From Smittium culicis (Eukaryota > Kickxellomycota > Harpellomycetes > Harpellales > Legeriomycetaceae): a stretch of 30,713 nt of DNA. Under the pieces are notes generated by a model. It did no database searches, was not told where the DNA came from, and saw only the letters and a list, made by a program, of their open reading frames with translations. The stretch is taken from NCBI GenBank assembly GCA_001970855.1, contig LSSN01001244.1:1-30713 (forward strand), written 5' to 3'. Below, one piece after another: positions 22,154 through 30,713 of the stretch; the stretch's first letter is position 1; each line of letters starts with the position of its first letter. Both the position numbers and the translations under genes were made by a program.

Positions 22154-24206
22154 ATGAAAGACGAATTGCAACCAGTTCTAAACTGGCTATTAATGATCTC
22201 CCAAAACATGGTATGTTGTATTAATCATATAATCTTTCCGTGAATATAAGTTTCAATCATTTTAAAGCTCATTAACTAAACAAATTTTAATTTTCCGATA
22301 TAATCATAATTCCTAATTTAGCTATCGAAGCCAAAAACTGGCTATAAAAATATTGAGGAAGTTTTGTTAAATTGGAATTCATTGCTACCTAAAGTAGATG
22401 AATATGTTTCTGATAACGGGACTATAATTTCATTATTAAAATTATATGGAACAATTCCAGTTGAGATAAAAGGTTCAGTCTTTTATATCCCCGTTTCAAT
22501 TTGGTTCCCCAGGCAGTTTCCTGAAAAAAGCCCTTATGTATACGTAGTACCAACAGATTCAATGATAATCAAAGCTAGCAAAACTGTTAGCGACAAAGGC
22601 AGAATCACGACAAAATATATAGAAAATTGGGATTCAGGAAAAAAAGTAATTTGTTATTTTAATATAAGTTCTAATGCTCTTAATTTTTCATATTAATAGC
22701 TATTAAATATTTTAACTTTACAACTTACTAAAATCTTAATTGTTCAACCAATCTTTCATAAGGATGTAAATCTAAAAGATTTAATAGAAGAATTAATTCA
22801 AATTTTTTCAATTGAGCCGCCTGTATTCAGTAAGTCTAATAACCCGAAGATTGATTCTGCCTTGTTAAAAAAAACTGAGAACGACCACCAATCAGAAAAG
22901 TCTGAATCTGGCTGTAATAATTCAAGTAGCAATGATGGAACTCTAAAGGCCTCAATTTCAATTCCTCACTCATCTCCAAGTGATAAAAAACTTAACAACG
23001 ATAATAAAATGGAAAATCTAAAAAACCAACTGGCTAGATTGAACATGGGTTCCTTAGAATCCACTGCAAAAATCTCAATAGTTGATTCTACTTCTTCAGA
23101 CAAGCCCAATTCCTTTGCATTAAAAAACTCGTCCAACTTACAAAATCTGCCTAATCCTGTATCTAATTCTGTATCTAATCCAGCACCTAATCTAGAATCC
23201 AATCCAGCATCTAACCCTGTATCTAATGCTAGTAGATTCAACAAATATACAGGACGTCCACCAATTCCGATACCAATTCAACCCAGCGACAAAATATCTT
23301 CTAAAATTAATTCACATGACTATGACAATGTCCAACATCAAAACTCAACAAAAACTGAGAGCTTAGAAAATACTGGTAATAAAATCCAATGACATTTATA
23401 CTTACTTTAAATCTTAGACTAATTTAACCATGTTTATAAGTTTTTAAAATTAAAACTTTAATTGGCTGAATTTTTATAATTTTTTAGCTAACAGCAACAA
23501 GTATAAAGATTATTCTAGCAATATAAATGTAGATAACACAACAGTTGAAACTTTTAACAGTATGAGCAAGAATCAGTCTACCTCAAACTCATTAACGCCA
23601 CAAAATTTGTATTCAAATAACGCAGCCGCTAGAAAAGATGATTCATTTGTTTCTAACAACTCGCTTTTAGACTCTGACCCTGAAAATGACTCTGAAAAGC
23701 GATTTTTGGGCTATAAAATTGCAATAGTTGATAAGCTAGTTGAATCTATGTACGAATTTAGAGAACTACACTCTAAACTAAATCATAATTTACTAAAGGA
23801 CTGTGCTGAATTACAGAATAGTTCTACAATTGCCTCACTTGAGGAAAAGGAGCTAGAATCATTAAATAACAGGCTTAATAAAAACATAAAAATACTCAAA
23901 GAAAGCATTTCAACTTTAAAGTCTAGACAGTTAGAATTTGATAGAGCTTACAAGGATGTTATCGAAAATAAACCTGATGCTTTAGAGCCTGAATCTTTAT
24001 TTACAGGAGTCAACCCCCTTTCTGAGCAGTTAATAATTTTAGATTCTGAAATCCATGCTTATGATGATGCTCTATATTATCTCACAAAAGCTTTGGATAA
24101 TAAAAAAATCGAATTATCAGTTTATCTAAACCAAGTTAAAACTTTGGCGCAGAATCAATTTTTAAAGAAAGCACTTGCAATTAAAATTAAAAAGATGCTA
24201 AATTAA
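22154..24206 (+). CDS. VPS23: ESCRT-I subunit Vps23/TSG101
   Basis: This ubiquitin-binding ESCRT-I subunit sorts ubiquitinated membrane proteins into multivesicular bodies on endosomes. Exons 22154-22210, 22322-22645, 22763-23375 and 23488-24206 join in phase to 570 residues. Residues 1-150 form the UEV domain, recognisable from LYGTIPV, YIPVSIWFP, the PxxSPYVYVVPTDSM segment and the closing IEPPVFS. Residues 150-400 are Ser/Asn/Pro-rich linker, including a short tetrapeptide repeat ending in Asn and a PPIPIPIQP stretch. Residues about 407-490 are helical coiled coil. Residues about 516-570 match the C-terminal steadiness box (DDALYYLTKALDNKKIEL, then QFLKKALAIKI) that joins Vps28 and Vps37. 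Codons are A/T-ending (23761-23820 has 18 G/C of 60). Intron 2 uses an AAG acceptor, fixed by the conserved domain continuing across it. Confidence 0.93.
23156..23227 (+). repeat. six 12-bp tandem units inside Vps23
   Basis: Six imperfect 12-base units resembling cctgtatctaat run head to tail and encode a four-residue repeat ending in Asn (PVSN, SVSN, PAPN, LESN, PASN, PVSN). They sit in the disordered linker between the UEV domain and the coiled coil, so copy-number change would leave the frame intact. Confidence 0.85.
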
Positions 24207-25611
24207 AAAATATGGAAATTAGACATAAATATATTTCAATAATAGTACTTCAGCATTCCATCAATTTTTATAATTTTATATTTATTAGATTAATAAGAGT
24301 CTAGGTCCAGTCATCATACTGCGAAATATTAATACTAGAGTACTTTTAATTATTTTCCATCTTTCAGTGCCAACTCTTTTAAAAAAAATTGTTAATGCTA
24401 TTTTTTCTATAGACTTAGCTCTTGAATATTAATTGGTGTGGTATTTTAATAGCCTTTTATCTAGTGTTTATATAAATTTTTTATTTGTATAAAGCTTTTT
24501 CTGTAAATTTGACAATTTTGTGAAACATAAACTATTTCATGTTTACTAAATCTAGCTAAAGTATTTTCATATAAACAGTTATTGCTATTCTAATTAAATG
24601 TATTGGCCTGGAAAATTTTTATAGTAAATATGAGACTTGTCTAAAAATAAGTATCGAATAACAAAAATATAAAATTTTTAAAGGTTGTTACTTTATGGAG
24701 GGTTAACCATCAAAAGATATTATGTTGCATTTAAATGTTACGCTTTTCATTTAATAATTTTATTTACTTTTGAAGAGTTGCGTCTAGCAACTAGCAGACA
24801 ATTCATATTTATCTTCTTTCCGTGAAGTAGATTGTTTTTTGTCTAACAAATTTAGCTTGCTGTGTTCAATAAAAATATATTAATTTCGAGATCAGCTCAA
24901 TTATTGGTTTATTGTAAAATGGTAACAAATGTTAAACGGTTTTTTTTTATTTTTTAACGGGCGTTTGAAGAGTAAGTGTTATTGTTTTGGAATAATAACA
25001 ATAAAGCTACATAATTATATATAAATAACCTAAAAGGGATTTTGGTATAAATAGCTAAAAAATAACACTATTGGTTTGATAAAGGTGATTATACTTTTCT
25101 AATAATTTTTTACAGCCAGAAACATTTTAATAAATACAATTCTCTAATTCCCAAATTCTTATGGTATATCGCATGACGATACTTCCAGTAAATCTATCGG
25201 ATAAAACACATTACCCTATAAATGCGATTCCTCAGTTTAGAGTTTTCCGCTCCATATCCTATCACCACTGCGTGTAATTATGCTTTATTTGATCATGAAG
25301 CTGATACGTTATAAAAAACTATTTAAAAATTAATTATTGTCCAATAGAGTTGACAGAAATACAATTAAAAATCCTTCACTTTATAAATTTAGGTCGAGTC
25401 TTCCATTAATCTTGAGCTAATTTCCCAAAATTTAATATTTTTTTTAGATATATGCTTGCCATTCTAAACTATAATTCAATAACCTTGTAATAAACCCACA
25501 ACCCGCAACTCACATTTGCTCATATACTCATTTTTATTCATCGCACTTATACTCATATTTTGAACTGGCAAGTTTTATTTAAAATAGATCGAATAATAGC
25601 AGAAAGATAAA
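24207..25611. other. 1.4-kb intergenic region between Vps23 and Mtg1
   Basis: No gene or convincing RNA is visible. Composition is AT-rich, slightly less so from about 25140 onward, where the Mtg1 promoter should lie. No clear TATA or CCAAT arrangement close to the Mtg1 ATG stands out. Confidence 0.5.
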
Positions 25612-27139
25612 ATGGCAGCAACTAATAGCGCTTTTCGTTCGACTTTTGAATTCACTAAATCGATAAACTGGTTCCCCGGTCATATGACGAAAGGGCTAAG
25701 AAAAATCAAAGAAACTTTAGGAAATGTCGATTTAATGATTGAGGTGAGAGATTCAAGGGTTCCAATATCCTCAATCAATTACGAGCTCGAAAAAGTAGCT
25801 GGGAAAACTAAAAGGCTTATAATTTACAACAAATCAGATCTTATTCCCAAAGAGTCAATAAATGTAAACTACCTAATATATTATAGTCTTTTATACTTTT
25901 ACCTTTCTTCTGGCTTGTTAATATTAAAAGTCTATTGTTTATATTGAATTTGACTATTTAATAACCTTAATCCAGATTCTGAAAAAAACCCACAGCATGC
26001 TTGGTAATAATAATATCATGTTCACAGATTGTAGAACCCCAAAATCAACAAAGAATGTAGTGCAATTTCTTAAAGGTATCTTATTTAGATTCATTATTAT
26101 ATATGTGTTTGTTATTTCATATATTGATCAATACTATAGAGAGCTATTCTTCAGAACAAAAAACAATTGCTATGGTTGTTGGAATGCCAAATGTCGGGAA
26201 ATCTTCGATGATAAATACATTAAGGCACATAGGAACAAATAAAGGTTGGAATTCTATCTATCCTATATTTAGAGCTCTATATTACATAAAAAAATTTTCT
26301 TTTTATATTAAAATTTACCTTCAACTTTAATTAAATTTTAGGAAAAGCTGCAAAAACAGGTAGCCTTCCCGGAGTAACTAGATCACTTAGTACTATAATA
26401 AAGATTTTGAATAATCCTGATATATATCTGTATGATACTCCAGGTAACTATTTTATCTTTAAATAAATTTTTTATGTAATATATTTAACACTTATTTTAT
26501 GTTTAAATAGGTGTCATGATTCCGTATATCCCTAATCCAATAAATTCTTTAAAAATAGCCCTAACAGGTAATTTTTTATATTAAAACAATTTTCTATTTT
26601 TTATCATGCTAATAGCCTATAAACTTTTTTGTAGGCGGTTTAAGAGATAATTTAGCTGATTATGAAATTATGGCAGATTATTTACTATACAGATTGAATT
26701 CTTTTGGGTCAACAAAGTAATATTTTACTTTATATTATACATTTACGCACTAATCTCTTTTAACAGCTTTTAGATAAAGTTTATACTTTAATTAAAATTT
26801 TTTTATATATTTAGCTACGTAAACGCACTTGAGCTATCTGAGCCAACAGATAATATCGATTTCTTATTGAACCATGTGGCTAAACGTATTGGTGCATTAC
26901 AGCCGGGTGGAGTGCCATTGCCTTCTGTAGCTGCTAGGTTTTTCATAAATCAATATAGATTGGGTAAATATGGATTATTTTGTCTAGATGATATAAACTA
27001 TGAAGATGTTGTCAATGAGATCGATTTAAACAAGAACCCAGAAACTCTAAGCAAAAACCAAACTAGAAAATTGATGATAAACGAGAGGAAGCTGAGGAAT
27101 TTGGAAAAGTTCAATAGCAGAAATGAAATCAAGTCATAG
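25612..27139 (+). CDS. MTG1: mitochondrial ribosome-associated GTPase 1 (Mtg1, YlqF/RbgA family)
   Basis: This is a circularly permuted GTPase needed for assembly of the large mitoribosomal subunit in the mitochondrial matrix. Seven exons (25612-25863, 25976-26075, 26140-26244, 26342-26443, 26511-26567, 26635-26716, 26815-27139) join in phase to 340 residues, close to the human length. The motif order is permuted as expected: NWFPGHM (19-25), G4 NKSD (73-76), then G1 GMPNVGKSS (132-140), G2 Thr in GVTRS (163-167) and G3 DTPG (184-187). The C-terminal domain includes RIGALQPGG followed by Ala-rich segments and a basic tail. The intron after exon 3 has an unusual GTTGGA donor, but the phase and the GKAAKTG sequence support it. 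Codons are A/T-ending. The N-terminus before NWFPGHM is Ser/Thr-rich with one Arg, compatible with a short mitochondrial presequence. Confidence 0.93.
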
Positions 27140-27184
27140 AAACAGTATAGTGCAATTTATAACTGTGAACACGTTAATTTATTT

Positions 27185-27190
27185 AATAAA
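27185..27190 (+). terminator. AATAAA poly(A) signal of Mtg1
   Basis: A canonical hexamer lies 45 bases after the Mtg1 stop codon in AT-rich sequence. Confidence 0.45.
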
Positions 27191-27316
27191 ATTTTGATGC
27201 TAAAAAATCAATGCATGAGGCTGCTTAAAATGCCTTCCATCTTTCTTCTAAGTTTTTCCTCCTAATAATCTTTTTAATTATTCTGCTGCTATATTATATT
27301 ATATTATATTTATATA

Positions 27317-27341
27317 TGGAAGTTCTGAACGAGAACTTCCA
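27317..27341. repeat. 10-bp perfect hairpin
   Basis: The arms tggaagttct (27317-27326) and agaacttcca (27332-27341) pair perfectly around the loop gaacg. Its GC content is high for this region. It lies about 180 bases past the Mtg1 stop, beyond the probable poly(A) site. Confidence 0.5.
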
Positions 27342-28500
27342 GATAGAACTCAAACGAGCACTAATTTGTAAATATTGGCGTTCTTAATAAAACAAAAAAA
27401 AATAATAATAATTATAATAACAAGGTATAGTTTGAGCTTATTTTAAATTAATTATTTTTTAACTGGTGGATTTGAAATTAATAACTAAAAAATATTAGAA
27501 ATCCACTTTTTATAAAACTTAAATTGCTAACTAACAGTGACAAACCATCGATAAATCAAATGCAAAGTGTTTATAATTAATCTTATAGTAATAAAAAATA
27601 ATTCCTAATCGACTAGTAGATTCAAAGCATCTGAACGTTACAAGAAAATAAATAAATTGATATTCAAGCTATTTTGAAAATTAGAGATAAAGTACCAGAC
27701 TTTAAACGAAGGAATTCATTAAAAATTCGATATCTAATCAAACATTAATAATTTTATTAGTATATTATGCCTCATTAATAAAAAAAATTAAAAAACATTT
27801 CTATTTATTACGACTAAAGAAATCAATAACAAGAGCTCAACGATTCAGCTAAAGTATTCGAAGTGACTGGTAGTTCCAAGGAGAATGTATTTTTTACACA
27901 GAATGCCGTCTCTAGAGAAGGAGAACCCTCCACATATATATATATTCTCATTAAAAAATTTAGCGAGTATAAATTTACTAGCAAACTATTCTTTTGGGAA
28001 ATTTTTTTGATTTCTATATACTTTTACTTTATTTTCGGTTTTCGTATAAAAATAAATTAACTAATACTTCAGCATAATAAAAAATATAGATAAAGGCAGA
28101 ATTAATTTATGTTCAAAGAACATAGAATTGCACTTACAATTTTAATTATTGAAGTTGAAAAAATTTTATGCGTAAAATATGAAATAAATTAATTTCATAT
28201 TTACATATATCTATAATTATATAATGATATTATAATTAAACTTATATAACATTTGGAAACCAAATATATAAACTATAAATATCTATTATCAAATTTTTAA
28301 TTAAAATATTATTTTGTTTTATTTTTATTTAACATAACAAACTCTAAAGTAATATAATTACCCAGATTTTATTTATTTAAACGCTTTTACACTTATATTT
28401 TGAATCATATATATTTTTCTTATAAATAATTTATGTTTTAGATTTAGTAGTCAAAATAATTACCCCTTTATTATTTAATTTTCTATAATAATAACCGATT

Positions 28501-28733
28501 TCGTACTATTGAGATTTTTTTTTTTTTTTTAATCACGGAATTTTATTGGTACGATAACAATAATAGAAAATACGCGGTAAATAAACTAAGAAAATAGAAA
28601 TTCAGTGCAAGGCATAAAAAAACTAATATTCTAATACTAATAAATTCCTCTGCCGGTCTACCGGCTGCGTACCTAAAGGGAAATGGGATCAATCTACCAT
28701 CCGAAAGATCCACCCAGGTCGTACTATTGAGAT
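28501..28733 (-). mobile_element. 203-bp poly(A)-tailed retroposon with 15-bp target-site duplication
   Basis: The 15-mer tcgtactattgagat stands at 28501-28515 and again at 28719-28733. Between them, 28516-28718 begins with 15 T and ends with the sequence whose reverse complement starts cctgggtggat. Read on the minus strand, this is an insert with a defined head, a 203-bp body and a poly(A) tail, flanked by perfect direct repeats. That is the signature of target-primed reverse transcription: a SINE or a 5'-truncated LINE. No coding potential is seen, and no Pol III A/B-box pair with normal spacing was found. The perfect duplications and intact A-tail suggest a recent insertion. Confidence 0.82.
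28531..28563 (-). repeat. retroposon 3' tail repeat, second copy
   Basis: These are the bases directly adjoining the poly(T) run of the retroposon. They match 8-40 with one C/T difference, so the element family is present at least twice within 29 kb. Confidence 0.65.
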
Positions 28734-29449
28734 ATCATAATATAAATATATCCTTAAAAATAATTTTTAATAATTTAAACTTATAAAAAGAATTGGGAAA
28801 AATATTTATTATGAAAAAAATAATTAAACTATGGCCAAAAGGTCTATTATAAATAAAGAATATATAGTAGTCATACTATATTATTTCCAATTCGGAATAA
28901 ATATTGAGATTTTTATAATGAAATCTTGAATCCAGAGCTAAATCTTACACAATGTATTACTTCGATTAAAATTACTTATAGCTATATAAATTTATATTGA
29001 TAAATATGAAGCAAAGATATCTAGCTAAAAAAAGAGGGACTGTAAAGAATATTTGAAGTTTCAGGAGGTAGTTATGAAAATTAATAGCGAAAACAGAACT
29101 AACTATGAAACAATTAAACTATAAACCTAACTTATTAAAAACATAGAAATTGATTTTATGATATCCACGAGGAGCTTTTCTAATTGATTCGCTTGATTTT
29201 TAGATAGCTCATAGTGATATTCAGATAATCTTTGAATTCTTCAGAACAATTGTTAAATTTGATAATTGAAAATAATTATGTTTAAATTTTAAATAAAATT
29301 TATATTATTTACAAAAATTCTTAGTTTAACCTTACTCGAACTATATTATTAAAGATTTGATTTTATTAAATTTAATCATTGGTCGATAGTTTTATAGCTG
29401 ATATAAATTTATTGAAGAAATAATAATATAATAGTACACCATATTTCCG
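28734..29449. other. AT-rich spacer between retroposon copies
   Basis: No gene or recognisable element is visible in this spacer. Composition is that of the desert. Confidence 0.45.
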
Positions 29450-29955
29450 CTCTATGGTTTAGAGGCTTAAATATTGTACTTTTTTGATTGGATTAAACTA
29501 AAATTTGAGACAGCTTTACACTATACTTGGTTGAGGGTAGCGATTGAAACCATCAGTGACTCTGAGGTCAGAGATTCCAGAGTAGGACCATATAGAAAAA
29601 TATGGAACCGATTCTTTGGGAATAGCCTAGAACAATATCTATGTATAAGTCCAGAGATAGACAGAAAAACGGATCTTAGCAGTTAGCCATCTTATTTATG
29701 GAGAGTCAGGTCTGTAATTCTCGTATTAGGGTATGGATCTATTTTTTAATCATCATTTTAGATTTAAGCCGTGGGTAAGAGTTCAATGGTATCAGAGAAT
29801 TCAATTTTTTTCGAAAAGTCCTAATCTCATGACTGCTTCTAACTTCAACCATCGATCAGATTTGAAGCACTGCCTGGGTGGATTTTTCGGTAAGTATAAA
29901 GATCCCATTTATCTTGAGATACGCAGCCAGTAGACCGACAGAGGAATTTATTATT
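29450..29955 (+). mobile_element. degenerate retroelement fragment in a GC-balanced island
   Basis: This island stands out from the desert: 29521-29580 has 28 G/C of 60, while 30001-30060 has 7 of 60. Its end, 29873-29950, aligns without gaps to the reverse complement of 28641-28718 (65 of 78 positions by hand count). The island therefore carries the same element in opposite orientation, with about 420 bp of extra upstream sequence. Two short frames (29474-29686, 29733-29933) match no family I know and are interrupted, so no protein is called. The word TGGTATCAGAG at 29787-29797 is the complement of the 3' end of plant-type initiator tRNA-Met, a known LTR-element primer site, but the sister copy behaves like a LINE/SINE. 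Confidence 0.5.
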
Positions 29956-30713
29956 ATAATGATCTGAATCGCTATACAATCAATCTAATTAAATAAAACA
30001 CAAAGTATCTAATATATTTTAACAAAATAAAATATCGTGATAAATTAAAAAAAATAAATATCAAAATATTATATAAATATAAAAAGCGATAATAAAAATT
30101 ATTATATAAAATATGCCAATTACGAATAAACTACTAAAAAAAGTAAGAAAAAATATTATTCATGCAAACATATATTTCGTAAGATTTGGAAAATACATTA
30201 TATTAATAAAATCAAAGAATGGACAATAAAAAGATAATGAAAAATTGATGAAAAAACAGAAAATAAGAGTAATACATACAAAATTTTAATAAAATCGTTA
30301 GAATAAGAAGAATAGAAAAAAAAATATATAAAATTAAAACAAAAAACATTATAAGGCAATAATAATTAGAAAAAAAATAAGAAAAATAAAAATTTAACTA
30401 CAAATAATTTATAAATTTTGGTATGCTAAAGATACAACAAAAATTAATCGCATAATAAAATAGTATACAAATAATATACAGCTAAATATGATAAATATTA
30501 AAAATTTTAAAAATAACAATAAAAAAAATTAATATGGATAAACAAAAATCAAATAAATGATATAAAATTAAAAAATAAGTAATATAAATCGATAACAATA
30601 ATAATATCATAGTGTTGTAATAATAGGAATAAAATTTTTAAAATTAAATGATATTATAACTGGTGCTTTTATTTGGCTATTACAAACTACCACGCGCAAA
30701 ATGTGTAATTTTG
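29956..30713. other. AT-rich desert at window end
   Basis: This is A-rich, low-complexity sequence with almost no G/C over long stretches. No frame, repeat family or RNA gene is recognisable. Confidence 0.6.

Larger units (their letters stand above)
27140..28500. other. AT-rich 3' flank of Mtg1
   Basis: No gene is recognisable. An AATAAA at 27185-27190, 45 bases after the Mtg1 stop, suits polyadenylation. Short simple repeats occur (atatt units near 27290-27311), along with a strong hairpin at 27317-27341. A 65-codon frame at 27863-28060 contains TA-repeat sequence, resembles nothing known and is not called. Confidence 0.5.

Noticed and set aside
22966..23244. 92-codon minus-strand frame inside Vps23 with LDTGLDAGLD-like repeats
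   Set aside because: The repeat is the complement of the 12-bp minisatellite in the Vps23 linker, not a separate gene.
27296..27311. Short ATATT-type repeat as an origin or array
   Set aside because: It is only a few units of simple A/T sequence, common in this composition.
29455..29590. tRNA-like or SINE head with A-box (tggtttagaggc) and B-box (ggtcagagattcc)
   Set aside because: Spacing between the boxes is too long, and no cloverleaf or acceptor stem could be drawn.
28641..29950. A DNA transposon with ~78-bp terminal inverted repeats spanning 1.3 kb
   Set aside because: The left arm is part of a 203-bp unit with its own 15-bp duplications and poly(A) tail, so two separate retroposon copies explain the inversion better.
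1..30713. CRISPR array, bacterial operon or prophage
   Set aside because: Introns, mitochondrial and ESCRT genes show the DNA is eukaryotic nuclear, and no regular spacer-repeat array was seen.

Overview
This window looks like nuclear DNA of an AT-rich, intron-containing eukaryote, most likely a fungus and perhaps an early-diverging (zygomycete-type) one. The evidence is short AT-rich GT-AG introns (18 inferred, most about 80-190 bp), a Vps23/TSG101 with a UEV domain and steadiness box, a complex III hinge protein, a mitochondrial GTPase, and genes set in very AT-rich intergenic DNA. The fungal assignment is inference; no rRNA, tRNA or species-level marker is visible. Exon structures were built by hand from splice signals, reading phase and family conservation.

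Layout: 1-6420 is an AT-rich desert without a gene. 6948-7578 (+) is the ubiquinol-cytochrome c reductase hinge subunit (QCR6 type). Three genes of one pathway follow. 9502-9948 (+) is a RidA-fold 2-aminomuconate deaminase, 10389-12198 (-) an ALDH8A1-type 2-aminomuconate-semialdehyde dehydrogenase, and 14959-16200 (+) aminocarboxymuconate-semialdehyde decarboxylase (ACMSD). 16548-18270 (-) is a coiled-coil protein with a motif resembling the dynein-adaptor CC1 box. 22154-24206 (+) is Vps23/TSG101 of ESCRT-I. 25612-27139 (+) is the mitochondrial ribosome-assembly GTPase Mtg1 in seven exons. 27140-30713 is a second AT-rich desert carrying retroposon debris.

The metabolic genes act in sequence: 2-amino-3-carboxymuconate semialdehyde (the product of 3-hydroxyanthranilate dioxygenase) goes to 2-aminomuconate semialdehyde (ACMSD), then 2-aminomuconate (dehydrogenase), then the deaminated oxo-acid plus ammonia (deaminase). 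This is the catabolic branch of tryptophan/kynurenine degradation that competes with quinolinate/NAD synthesis. The same set is known from the bacterial 2-nitrobenzoate (nba) pathway. Three contiguous genes in a eukaryotic, intron-bearing context, including the bacterial-type deaminase, are the main discovery candidate here. The 3-hydroxyanthranilate dioxygenase and the later enzymes are not in the window.

Other notable structures are a 203-bp poly(A)-tailed retroposon with 15-bp target-site duplications at 28501-28733, an inverted relative of its head at 29873-29950, a copy of its tail at the start of the window, a ~40-bp periodic ATTATTGG array upstream of the coiled-coil gene, and long poly-C tracts, three of them in or beside the pathway genes.
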